The position numbers and the translations under genes were made by a program. Below, piece after piece: positions 1 to 5,252 of a stretch of DNA of 5,252 bases; within the stretch, counting starts at the first letter, position 1, and each line of letters starts with the position of its first letter. The stretch is from Sedimentisphaerales bacterium (GTDB lineage: Bacteria; Planctomycetota; Phycisphaerae; Sedimentisphaerales; Anaerobacaceae), in assembly GCA_016933985.1 (NCBI GenBank), contig JAFGTU010000505.1, positions 1-5,252 on the forward strand. Direction: 5' to 3'. Below the pieces are notes generated by a model, which made no database searches, was not told the origin of the DNA, and worked only from the letters and a program-made list of their open reading frames with translations.

Positions 1-22
1 CGCTCAATTACACGCAGAAAAA

Positions 23-42
23 CAAACCCAATCAAACCCAAT
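23..42. repeat. 10-bp tandem repeat, two copies
   Basis: CAAACCCAAT occurs twice head to tail (23-32 and 33-42). The copies are exact. It lies about 125 bp upstream of the nagA start. Function is unknown; it may be a simple slippage repeat or a direct-repeat protein site. Confidence 0.75.
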
Positions 43-79
43 CTCCCCACCGCAATACGCCGCCGAGGCACCTTGCGGG

Positions 80-93
80 GCAATACGCAATAC
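80..93. repeat. 7-bp tandem repeat GCAATAC, with a third copy upstream
   Basis: GCAATAC is present twice in tandem (80-86 and 87-93). The 8-mer GCAATACG also occurs at 52-59. All copies lie within the 120 bp upstream of nagA. This could be a low-complexity repeat or a set of half-sites for a regulator; the sequence alone does not decide. Confidence 0.7.
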
Positions 94-166
94 GACCCGC
101 ACATCTCACTCTTGCAATCACGCCCCAAATCCACTATCCTGCGGCAGCCAGACCCAGGAAACGCCT

Positions 167-1324
167 ATGAAACAAGAACTACTGATAGCCAACTGCAGAC
201 TGTTCGATACCGCCAAAGACGAGCCAACCACCTCTATCCTCATAGAAGATGGCGCTATCACCAGGATCGACCGAATCGACGCGGCTGCCGGCCATGATAA
301 CGTCCTCGACGCAGAGGGGCGCATACTGGCCCCCGGCCTTATTGACGTTCACATCCAGGGCGCAGGCGGCGGCGACGTCCTTGACGCCACGCCGCAGGCT
401 TTGAAGGCGATTTCGCGGGCCTGTGCGCGCTTTGGCGTTACTGGTTTTCTGGCGACGACGGTCTTCAAGCCGGGCCGGGCCAATGAGCACCTGGCCCTGG
501 CCGCCGAGAATGTCGGCTCCGACTTCGGCGGGGCAAGTCTCCTCGGCATCCATCTCGAAGGCCCTTTCATCTCAGCCGAAAAAAGAGGGATGATTCAGCC
601 GAACTGTATATGCCCCCCCTCCGAGCAGGTCCTCGATGAGATCATGGACATAACAAAGGGGCAACTGGCGATTATGACAATCGCCCCGGAGCTGCCCGGC
701 AGCCCGGCCGTTATCCGCCGATTGGTCGATTCCAAGGTCGTAGCCTCCTTCGGCCACTCCAGCGCCACCTACGAACAGACCCTCGAAGGCTTTGATGCGG
801 GCATTTCGCACGTAACGCACCTGTTCAACGCAATGCCCTCAATCCACCACCGCGCACCCGGCCCGCTGGTCGCCATCTTTGAGACCAACCACATAACGGC
901 CCAGGTCATTCCGGACGGCGTGCATATCCAGCCGCCCGTTTTACGACTCACATTCAAGACGCTCGGCCCGAAACGGACGATACCAATCACCGACGGTATG
1001 CAGGCGATAGGCCTGCCCGACGGCAAGTACATTTACAACGGCATAGAGTACGAATCGAAAGACGGCGCCGCCAGATACGCCGACGGCACGCTCATCGGCA
1101 CCGCCCTGGGCCTGAGCCAAATGCTCGACAGACTAATGACCTTCACCGATTGCCCGCTTAATACTGCAATTAGAATGGCTGCTGAAAACCCGGCGAAGGT
1201 ATTAGGCCTCGAAGACAAAAAAGGCTCGATAGCAGTTGGTAAAGACGCCGACCTGGTCCTCCTCGACACCGACCGCTCCGTCTATGCAACCATTGTCGCC
1301 GGGAAAATCGTGTACAAAAAATAG
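167..1324 (+). CDS. nagA: N-acetylglucosamine-6-phosphate deacetylase
   Basis: A cytoplasmic amidohydrolase-superfamily enzyme that removes acetate from GlcNAc-6-P to give GlcN-6-P, in amino-sugar use and cell-wall recycling. The 385 residues match the usual family length. In order: an N-terminal beta-sandwich strand region; the first metal motif GLIDVHIQG (residues 58-65, with H62 and Q64); HLEGPF with the expected metal ligand E131; FGHSSAT with H197; THLFNAMP with H218; PDGVH with H253; and the catalytic aspartate D276 in ITDG. A C-terminal amidohydrolase segment follows (ENPAKVLGL, then GSIAVGKDADLVLLD at about 354-367). The ATG at 167 is chosen because AGGAA (156-160) lies 6 nt upstream. 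The frame is open further upstream, but nothing there looks like protein. In E. coli the first motif is Gln-X-Asn and in Bacillus His-X-His; here it is His-X-Gln. No nagB, nagE or regulator is visible nearby. It is convergent with the beta-helix gene downstream. Confidence 0.96.
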   Translation: MKQELLIANCRLFDTAKDEPTTSILIEDGAITRIDRIDAAAGHDNVLDAEGRILAPGLIDVHIQGAGGGDVLDATPQALKAISRACARFGVTGFLATTVFKPGRANEHLALAAENVGSDFGGASLLGIHLEGPFISAEKRGMIQPNCICPPSEQVLDEIMDITKGQLAIMTIAPELPGSPAVIRRLVDSKVVASFGHSSATYEQTLEGFDAGISHVTHLFNAMPSIHHRAPGPLVAIFETNHITAQVIPDGVHIQPPVLRLTFKTLGPKRTIPITDGMQAIGLPDGKYIYNGIEYESKDGAARYADGTLIGTALGLSQMLDRLMTFTDCPLNTAIRMAAENPAKVLGLEDKKGSIAVGKDADLVLLDTDRSVYATIVAGKIVYKK

Positions 1325-1333
1325 TTTTCCGGC
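1298..1333 (+). other. Inverted repeat spanning the nagA stop codon
   Basis: GCCGGGAAAA (1298-1307) can pair with TTTTCCGGC (1325-1333), giving 9 base pairs with one bulged G and a 17-nt loop that contains the A-run and the TAG stop. No T-tract follows on the plus strand, so it is not a standard intrinsic terminator. It may stabilise the mRNA 3' end or be fortuitous. Confidence 0.35.
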
Positions 1334-1805
1334 TAACGCTCATTGAGAAAAAATGAATACGGGGCCTTCGACGTTGATGATTCATGAACGTAAGAAGAAT
1401 AATGAACTCAGCGATCAAGCAATCTGCGGTGGCAAGGCAAGAGGGGCAAGATGAGTAGATAAAATAAAATGGGAGAGCCAGAAGGGATGGCTCTCCCGCT
1501 TATTTATGTGGCTCTTTCCTTTTTTAGCTTAACCCTACGTTATCGTGCCCTTGTAACCATCGAACTTCTACGCAAAGCTCGAAAGCAGGACACCACAGGT
1601 TCAGGCTAACTTGGCCTCATTGGTCATTTGTCAGAGCCACTCGTTTCCAAAATACAGAATATAAATCGACCGATGCTCCGGCGAATCTTGAGCGTTTTTT
1701 TCGAGGTCTTCACAACTGCCCTATTGACGGTAACTTACGGGCCGAAAAAAATTCCATGTCACCATCTATTTCGGATTGTTGCCTATATTGCTGAGGTTGC
1801 CCATA
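1325..1805. other. Convergent intergenic region, no gene recognised
   Basis: These 481 bases separate the 3' ends of nagA (+) and the beta-helix gene (-). Apart from the hairpin at 1471-1497 I see no gene, tRNA fold or conserved RNA. The part from about 1500 to 1805 looks more AT-rich than the flanking genes. The only sizeable open frame there starts from TTG at 1628 without a Shine-Dalgarno site and runs into the antisense of the beta-helix gene, so it is not called. Both neighbouring transcripts would have long 3' untranslated regions (about 146 nt after nagA, about 308 nt after the beta-helix gene) if they end at the hairpin. Confidence 0.6.
1471..1497. terminator. Strong hairpin, probable bidirectional terminator
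   Basis: GGGAGAGCCA (1471-1480) and TGGCTCTCCC (1488-1497) form a perfect 10-bp stem with a 7-nt loop. On the minus strand the stem is followed directly by ATTTTATTTT, a good terminator tail for the beta-helix transcript. On the plus strand the tail is weaker (GCTTATTTAT), with a run of six T at 1520-1525 further on. Its place between two convergent genes fits a shared terminator. A second copy of the right-arm core (TGGCTCT, 1509-1515) just before that T-run could pair with the left arm instead. Confidence 0.75.
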
Positions 1806-3014
1806 TTACTTCTCAAGCCCTAAGTTGTTATTTACTAAGGACTTATCTAACTTGCTGCAATCGTGCTCTGCATCGGTAAGTATATTGCCGGAGAACAAAA
1901 CGGCCTCGCTGGGCTTGCCTTTAACGCTTACAGCTTTCGGGCGAAGGCCCGCAAAGAGATTGCCGACCACGGTGACATCTTTCGTGCCGTCGAGGACCAT
2001 CCCGCCCGCCGCAAGGTCGTCGGCTGCGCGTTTTGTTCTTTCTTCGCCTATGTAGCTATCGGAGAAATTGTTGCCGGTGACAGTTATGCGTCCGCTGCCG
2101 GGCCCGACGGTTAGTGCGTCCTTGCCCATGATGGTAAATGCGTTTGCCGCGACGGTGCAGCCGTGGGCGTCGCGCAGGTCAATGCCGCCGACGCTGTTGT
2201 GGGCAATTACGTTGGCGCTGAGGGCAATGCCGTAGCAATCTCGATCGAGGACTATCGCGGTCCCGGCACATTCCTCGATCATATTTCCGGATACAACCGA
2301 GCCATAGGTATTCTCTATGACAACGCCGTCTCCGAGATGGTCGTCCAGATTGTTGCCGGTCATGCAGAGATTGAATCCGTCGATGCAGCGAAGGGCGTCT
2401 TTATTCTCCTCGAACTGGTTGGAGGCGACTACGATATCGTGACATGCGATGAGGTTCAAGCCGGTTGCTTTATTGTATGTAATCAGGGAATCGCAAATTC
2501 GCGGGTCCTCGTAACAATAGTACAGCCGAATACCGTCGCCGCCGTGATAGCTTACCGTGACGCTTTCGATAAAGATTTCGTTGATCCGGCGGGCCTCGAT
2601 GCCGTGCCCGCTCTTCTCGTTGCCGGTTATTCTGAGGTTAGCCAAACGTATGCGCCATAATTCGGCATTTCGATTTTCGCCGCCGCCGGGATGCTCGAGT
2701 ATCAGGGCGGATTTGCCTTCGGTGTTGACGTTCTTGATATGCGCAGCGGTGCCGCATCCTTTGATAGTGACATCGGATTTGCCGATAATGAGCGGCTCGG
2801 CGATCTCGAATGTCCCCGGCGGGATTCTCACTACTCCTCCGGCTTCCGGCAGTGCATCTATCGCCGCCTGGATTGTGGGGTATTGCGCGGCCTCGATTAC
2901 AGCCGCTGCTCCCGGCAAACGAGTCTGGGGCGGGCTTGCGCCAAGCGCACAAAGCAGACCGACTATCGCCACAGCCGCAATTGCTGCTATTGGACTTTGC
3001 CATTTGTGTCTCAT
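1806..3014 (-). CDS. Exported right-handed parallel beta-helix repeat protein
   Basis: A 402-residue secreted protein of the pectate-lyase-like / NosD-like beta-helix class. The N-terminus (MRHKWQSP, then hydrophobic residues 9-26) is a Sec signal peptide; there is no acceptable lipobox, since C22 is preceded by Leu-Leu. Residues 45-95 (YPTIQAAIDALP, GGVVRIPPGTFEI, then LIIGKSDVTIKG) match the usual start of pectate-lyase-superfamily folds. From about 120 to 380 the chain consists of rungs marked by a G/S-N turn: TGNE 130, SNQF 198, TGNNL 219, SGNMI 242, SANVI 266, AANAF 289, TGNNF 313, VGNLF 350 and SGNIL 375, mostly 21-25 residues apart. A 12-13-residue charged insertion (about 322-336) lengthens one rung. 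No catalytic set is recognised, so it could be a polysaccharide lyase, epimerase, glycan-binding or structural surface protein. An upstream ATG at 3041 is in frame, but AAGGAG directly before 3014 favours the shorter form. Probably co-transcribed with the threonine aldolase gene. Confidence 0.88.
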   Translation of the reverse strand: MRHKWQSPIAAIAAVAIVGLLCALGASPPQTRLPGAAAVIEAAQYPTIQAAIDALPEAGGVVRIPPGTFEIAEPLIIGKSDVTIKGCGTAAHIKNVNTEGKSALILEHPGGGENRNAELWRIRLANLRITGNEKSGHGIEARRINEIFIESVTVSYHGGDGIRLYYCYEDPRICDSLITYNKATGLNLIACHDIVVASNQFEENKDALRCIDGFNLCMTGNNLDDHLGDGVVIENTYGSVVSGNMIEECAGTAIVLDRDCYGIALSANVIAHNSVGGIDLRDAHGCTVAANAFTIMGKDALTVGPGSGRITVTGNNFSDSYIGEERTKRAADDLAAGGMVLDGTKDVTVVGNLFAGLRPKAVSVKGKPSEAVLFSGNILTDAEHDCSKLDKSLVNNNLGLEK

Positions 3015-3020
3015 TTTTCG

Positions 3021-3028
3021 TCTCCTTA
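3021..3028 (-). promoter_or_regulatory. Ribosome binding site deciding the beta-helix gene start
   Basis: On the minus strand TAAGGAGA lies 6 nt before the ATG at 3014. The alternative ATG at 3041 would put this site inside the coding region and would add nine residues (MKLIVRRRK) ahead of the signal peptide. The position of the site supports the shorter protein. Confidence 0.8.
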
Positions 3029-3081
3029 CAATGAGTTTCACCGGATTCTTGTTAGGCGTTTTTCGCTTTTCAAATGTGGGG

Positions 3082-4116
3082 TCAGGCGGCAGCCTCCCGG
3101 ATTGCTTTTATGGCTATGTCGATGTCGTCGGCGGTTATCCCGTAATGTGTCACCGCCCTTAGCCGGCCGGGACCGATATTGAGAATCTTCACTCCTTTTT
3201 TGGCCAGTTCGACAGTGAGTTGTTGGGCTGTCAGTCGGTCGCCGGCGACCTCGAAATAGACGATGTCCGTTCGGACGTTTTCGACGTTGATGGAAAGGCC
3301 GTCGATATTTGCGATGCCCTTGGCGAGGCGTTTTGCATTTTCGTGGTCCTCTGCAAGGCGATCTACCATTTGCTCCAGAGCAATAATGCCTGCAGCGGCG
3401 ATTATTCCGGCCTGTCGCATTCCGCCTCCCAAGACCTTTCTGGTTCGGCGCGCTTCGGCGATGAATTCCGCCGAGCCGCATACGAGCGAGCCGACCGGCG
3501 CAGCCAGGCCCTTGGAAAGGCAAAAAGTCACCGAATCGGCGCCGCGCGCCAGTTCCTTTGCATCCACGCCCAGCGCAATGGCCGCATTGAATATGCGTGC
3601 GCCGTCGAGGTGGAGGAGCAGGCCGCGTTTTTTGGCCAGGGCTGCGACGGCATTTGTATATTCAACCGAAAGGGGCGAGCCGGCGCAGCGATTGTGCGTA
3701 TTCTCCAGGCAGATCAGGCGGGTGCGGGGGAAATGCACGTTGTCCGGCCGTATCGCCGCGGCGATTTCATCCGGCAGTATTGTCCCATCGGGCTGATTGG
3801 CGATGGTGTGGGGATGCACTCCGCCGAGGGCGGACACGCCGCCTGCCTCGTAGAGAAACGTATGCGATCTATCACCCAGAATCACCTCATCGCCGCGTCG
3901 GCAGTGGGTTAGAACGCATGTGACGTTTCCCATAGTGCCGCTGACGACAAGCAGAGCGGCCTCTTTTCCCATCCGCTCGGCGGCCATTTGTTCGAGGCGG
4001 TTGACCGTTGGATCCTCTGCGAATACATCGTCGCCGAGCTCAGCCTTGTAAACAGCCTCTCGCATCGCCGGCGAAGGCAGCGTAACCGTGTCGCTGCGAA
4101 GGTCAATTGACTTCAT
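3082..4116 (-). CDS. ltaE: Low-specificity L-threonine aldolase
   Basis: A cytoplasmic PLP enzyme of fold type I that cleaves L-threonine or L-allo-threonine to glycine and acetaldehyde. The 344 residues are close to the family norm (E. coli LtaE is about 333). The N-terminus IDLRSDTVTLPSPAMR is diagnostic, followed by GDDVFAEDPTVNRLE (28-42). H85 in the SHTFLYEAGG segment corresponds to the histidine that stacks on the PLP ring. LENTHN (137-142), HLDGARIFNA (169-178, with D171 and R174) and FCLSKGLAAPVGS (198-210) follow; K202 is the expected Schiff-base lysine. GGGMRQAG (230-237) and the C-terminal R320 in LRAVTHYG (319-326) complete the set. The ATG is supported by AGGAG (4124-4128) 7 nt upstream. 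It is followed after 67 nt by the beta-helix gene on the same strand, with no terminator seen between them. It is divergent from the small membrane-protein gene at 4302. No key residue is missing. Confidence 0.96.
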   Translation of the reverse strand: MKSIDLRSDTVTLPSPAMREAVYKAELGDDVFAEDPTVNRLEQMAAERMGKEAALLVVSGTMGNVTCVLTHCRRGDEVILGDRSHTFLYEAGGVSALGGVHPHTIANQPDGTILPDEIAAAIRPDNVHFPRTRLICLENTHNRCAGSPLSVEYTNAVAALAKKRGLLLHLDGARIFNAAIALGVDAKELARGADSVTFCLSKGLAAPVGSLVCGSAEFIAEARRTRKVLGGGMRQAGIIAAAGIIALEQMVDRLAEDHENAKRLAKGIANIDGLSINVENVRTDIVYFEVAGDRLTAQQLTVELAKKGVKILNIGPGRLRAVTHYGITADDIDIAIKAIREAAA

Positions 4117-4176
4117 TAACTATCTCCTAATCGAAAGCAACAAAGACCCGAGGAATTCTGCTCACTGTTGGAGCGC

Positions 4177-4205
4177 ACGATAACCATAATAGTCGGATCC
4201 GTCAA
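4177..4205 (-). promoter_or_regulatory. Putative sigma70-type promoter for ltaE
   Basis: On the minus strand TTGACG (4200-4205, five of six to consensus) is separated by exactly 17 nt from TATCGT (4177-4182, four of six). Transcription would begin near 4170, giving a leader of about 50 nt before the ltaE start. The match is by eye and unsupported by other data. Confidence 0.4.
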
Positions 4206-4280
4206 CGTTCAGGCGGCCAATTAAACTCTAAGAACACCTGCCGGGCGAGATTTTAGGTTTCCAACCGGCCATTATTTGGA

Positions 4281-4298
4281 CTATCATATTTCCGATAG
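4281..4298 (+). promoter_or_regulatory. Possible -10 element and short inverted repeat before the 4302 gene
   Basis: CTATC (4281-4285) and GATAG (4294-4298) form a 5-bp inverted repeat with an 8-nt spacer, ending 3 nt before the ATG at 4302. Overlapping it is TATCAT (4283-4288), a five-of-six match to a -10 box, with only a poor upstream -35 candidate (TTTCCA at 4258-4263, spacer 19). If this is the promoter, the transcript would start within about 10 nt of the ATG and be almost leaderless, which fits the absence of a Shine-Dalgarno site. Weak evidence. Confidence 0.25.
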
Positions 4299-4301
4299 CC
4301 T

Positions 4302-4532
4302 ATGGACACTGTACTCTACATCGTCGGGTCCGTGCTGTTTTTGACGTGCATCACGGGATATATTATCGTGCAGATCAAGCTGCGTCCGAGGGACGATTCG
4401 GATTTGGACGACTATTACCATGAGTTCGAGGAGCAGCATCCCGGGTATGCGAGATATTTGAGATGGTCGAGAATCACGTTCACGGCGGCCATTATCGCCG
4501 CACTAATACTGTTTCTGACCCGCGTATTGTAA
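4302..4532 (+). CDS. Small two-helix membrane protein, function unknown
   Basis: A 76-residue protein that I do not recognise. Two hydrophobic segments (about 3-25 and 57-73) flank a polar loop. The loop begins with Lys-Leu-Arg-Pro-Arg (26-30), continues with a strongly acidic patch (residues 31-44, eight Asp/Glu) and ends with the basic-aromatic ARYLRWSR (50-57). Positive charges at both ends of the loop predict that it is cytoplasmic with both termini outside. An in-frame stop lies just upstream (4296-4298), so the ATG at 4302 is the furthest upstream ATG available in this frame. No Shine-Dalgarno sequence precedes it, unlike its neighbours. It is the first of three plus-strand genes with short gaps. 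The amino-acid pattern (clean membrane segments, charged loop) supports a real gene; function is open. Confidence 0.7.
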   Translation: MDTVLYIVGSVLFLTCITGYIIVQIKLRPRDDSDLDDYYHEFEEQHPGYARYLRWSRITFTAAIIAALILFLTRVL

Positions 4533-4581
4533 GAGAAATGTCCACGTTTTTATTCCATGAAAGAATCAAGGAGTCAAGATC

Positions 4582-4854
4582 ATGTCGCACAATGAGAAAC
4601 GAGAAGGCTGGAATATTCATCTTGGCAGTGTTGTGATAGGTTTTCTGCTGGCGCTTTGCCTGGTTTTGGCCGTGGGGGCTGCAACGGGCGGTGATGCGGG
4701 GCCGTACCGAGTCTCAGCCGGCGGCGATGTCGCATTTGTGCTCGACACACAGACCGGACACGTCTGGCAGGTCAGCAGAACCGACCACGTCGATTTGGGA
4801 ACGCCCTTCGAGCGCAAATCCCTCCGGAAGAGTATAACTCCGATGCTTGACTAA
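4582..4854 (+). CDS. Small signal-anchored or exported protein, function unknown
   Basis: A 90-residue protein with one hydrophobic helix (about 13-34) after a short charged N-terminus (MSHNEKREGW). The rest would lie outside the cytoplasm. Residues 40-64 (GPYRVSAGGDVAFVLDTQTG then HVWQV) form a predicted beta-hairpin resembling the short 'RY...VLDTxTGxVW' motif seen in many small exported bacterial proteins; this resemblance is from memory, not a search. The helix may be an uncleaved anchor or a signal peptide (Ala-Ala at 33-34 could be a cleavage region). AAGGAG (4568-4573) lies 8 nt before the ATG, a strong ribosome binding site. It is 49 nt after the preceding membrane-protein gene and 55 nt before the flavoprotein gene, with no terminator on either side, so it is probably the middle gene of an operon. 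Confidence 0.75.
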   Translation: MSHNEKREGWNIHLGSVVIGFLLALCLVLAVGAATGGDAGPYRVSAGGDVAFVLDTQTGHVWQVSRTDHVDLGTPFERKSLRKSITPMLD

Positions 4855-4909
4855 CCGTGCCGCTGAGCAAGCATGTAGAAGAGTCGAAAAGGAATTTGGA
4901 GGCCGCAGG

Positions 4910-5252
4910 ATGAAGGTGCTTGGAATCTCAACGAGTCCGAGACGCAACGGCAACAGCGATCTGCTCTTACATAGAGCCCTGGCCGGGGCCGAGGCCGCGG
5001 GCGCCGAGGTCGATTTCATTCGGCTGAGCGATTTCAAGGTGGGCCCGTGCATCGAGTGCAACTCGTGCTACGCTACGGGCGTCTGTGCGCTGGAGGATGA
5101 TTACGGGGGAGTCCTGCGGCGGATGCTCGATGCGGACAGGCTGATTTTCGCAATGCCGGTCTTTTTCATGAGCGCCTGCGCACAGGCGAAGATGCTCATC
5201 GACCGCGGGCAGTGCCTCTGGGCGGCCAAATACATACTCAAGAAATCGCCCG
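4910..5252 (+). CDS. Iron-sulfur flavoprotein / NADPH-dependent FMN reductase family, 5' part
   Basis: Only the first 114 residues are in the window; the gene runs off the right edge. The protein begins MKVLGISTSPRRNGNSDLLL, with the SPRxxGN phosphate-binding loop of flavodoxin-fold FMN reductases at residues 9-15. Cysteines C47, C50, C53 and C59 give the compact CX2CX2CX5C motif that holds a 4Fe-4S cluster in iron-sulfur flavoproteins (Isf family). MPVFFMSACAQAKMLIDR (82-99) is the second conserved flavin-binding segment, matching the family pattern TPVYxxSxSAQxKxxxDR. Members pass electrons between ferredoxin or NAD(P)H and acceptors such as oxygen, peroxide or quinones, mostly in anaerobes; the exact substrate cannot be read here. 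GGAGG (4898-4902) 7 nt upstream supports the ATG at 4910. It probably ends a three-gene plus-strand operon or continues it beyond the window. Confidence 0.9.
   Translation, partial: MKVLGISTSPRRNGNSDLLLHRALAGAEAAGAEVDFIRLSDFKVGPCIECNSCYATGVCALEDDYGGVLRRMLDADRLIFAMPVFFMSACAQAKMLIDRGQCLWAAKYILKKSP

Larger units (their letters stand above)
1..166. other. C/A-rich leader upstream of nagA
   Basis: This stretch has no recognisable gene. None of the three forward frames contains a stop codon before the TGA at 168-170, because the region is rich in C and A and poor in T. The third frame ends at that TGA and overlaps the nagA ATG as ATGA, so the tail of an upstream gene running in from beyond the window is possible. 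The encoded peptide (rich in Pro, Gln, Asn, Arg and His) looks like no family I know and has low complexity, so I do not call it a gene. No convincing -35/-10 pair for nagA was found. The region contains the two short tandem repeats listed separately. Confidence 0.5.

Noticed and set aside
73..297. Open frame overlapping the leader and the start of nagA in another frame
   Set aside because: Its product is an Arg-rich out-of-frame shadow of nagA.
1764..1805. Short minus-strand peptide frame just after the beta-helix stop (ATG, 12 codons)
   Set aside because: Too short and without a clear ribosome binding site or conserved pattern; probably chance.
1628..1879. Open frame of 83 codons in the convergent region
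   Set aside because: It begins at TTG with no ribosome binding site, runs into the antisense of the beta-helix gene and has no recognisable pattern.
2163..2660. Plus-strand open frame of 165 codons inside the beta-helix gene
   Set aside because: It is antisense to a well-supported gene with clear rungs and signal peptide. It matches no family I recognise, and a long antisense frame is expected from GC-rich codon use.
3220..3912. Plus-strand open frame of 230 codons opposite the threonine aldolase gene
   Set aside because: The minus strand carries a complete aldolase with all motifs. The plus-strand product has no motifs or domain pattern that I recognise.
4714..5061. Minus-strand open frame opposite the 90-residue protein and the flavoprotein
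   Set aside because: It is antisense to two genes with good ribosome binding sites, one with clear family motifs.

Overview
This 5.25 kb window carries six protein-coding genes on both strands. No rRNA, tRNA, CRISPR array, insertion sequence or phage gene is visible. Base composition is moderately GC-rich. Strong Shine-Dalgarno sites precede most genes, one protein has a Sec signal peptide and two have predicted membrane segments. The last gene encodes an iron-sulfur flavoprotein of the type common in anaerobes. Together these suggest a diderm, probably anaerobic or facultative bacterium. A planctomycete-like (Phycisphaerae) origin fits my impression of the gene style, but no marker gene proves it.

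Layout: (1) 1-166 is a C/A-rich leader with short repeats. (2) 167-1324 (+) is nagA, N-acetylglucosamine-6-phosphate deacetylase. (3) 1325-1805 is a convergent intergenic region with a strong hairpin at 1471-1497 that can act as a bidirectional terminator. (4) 3014-1806 (-) is an exported right-handed parallel beta-helix protein of unknown substrate. (5) 4116-3082 (-) is a low-specificity L-threonine aldolase, 67 nt upstream of the beta-helix gene and probably in the same transcript. (6) 4117-4301 is a divergent promoter region. (7) 4302-4532 and 4582-4854 (+) are two small predicted membrane proteins of unknown function. (8) 4910 to the window end (+) is the 5' part of an iron-sulfur flavoprotein, truncated by the window edge.

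How the parts relate: nagA converts GlcNAc-6-P to GlcN-6-P (amino-sugar or peptidoglycan salvage), and no other nag gene is in view. Threonine aldolase is general glycine/threonine metabolism, so its pairing with a surface beta-helix protein has no obvious pathway logic. The two small membrane proteins and the flavoprotein are closely spaced (49 and 55 nt) with no terminator between them, so they are a plausible operon. I do not see a convincing new biological system. The best leads are the small membrane-protein/flavoprotein cluster, the His-X-Gln variant of the NagA metal motif, and the alternative pairings at the convergent terminator.
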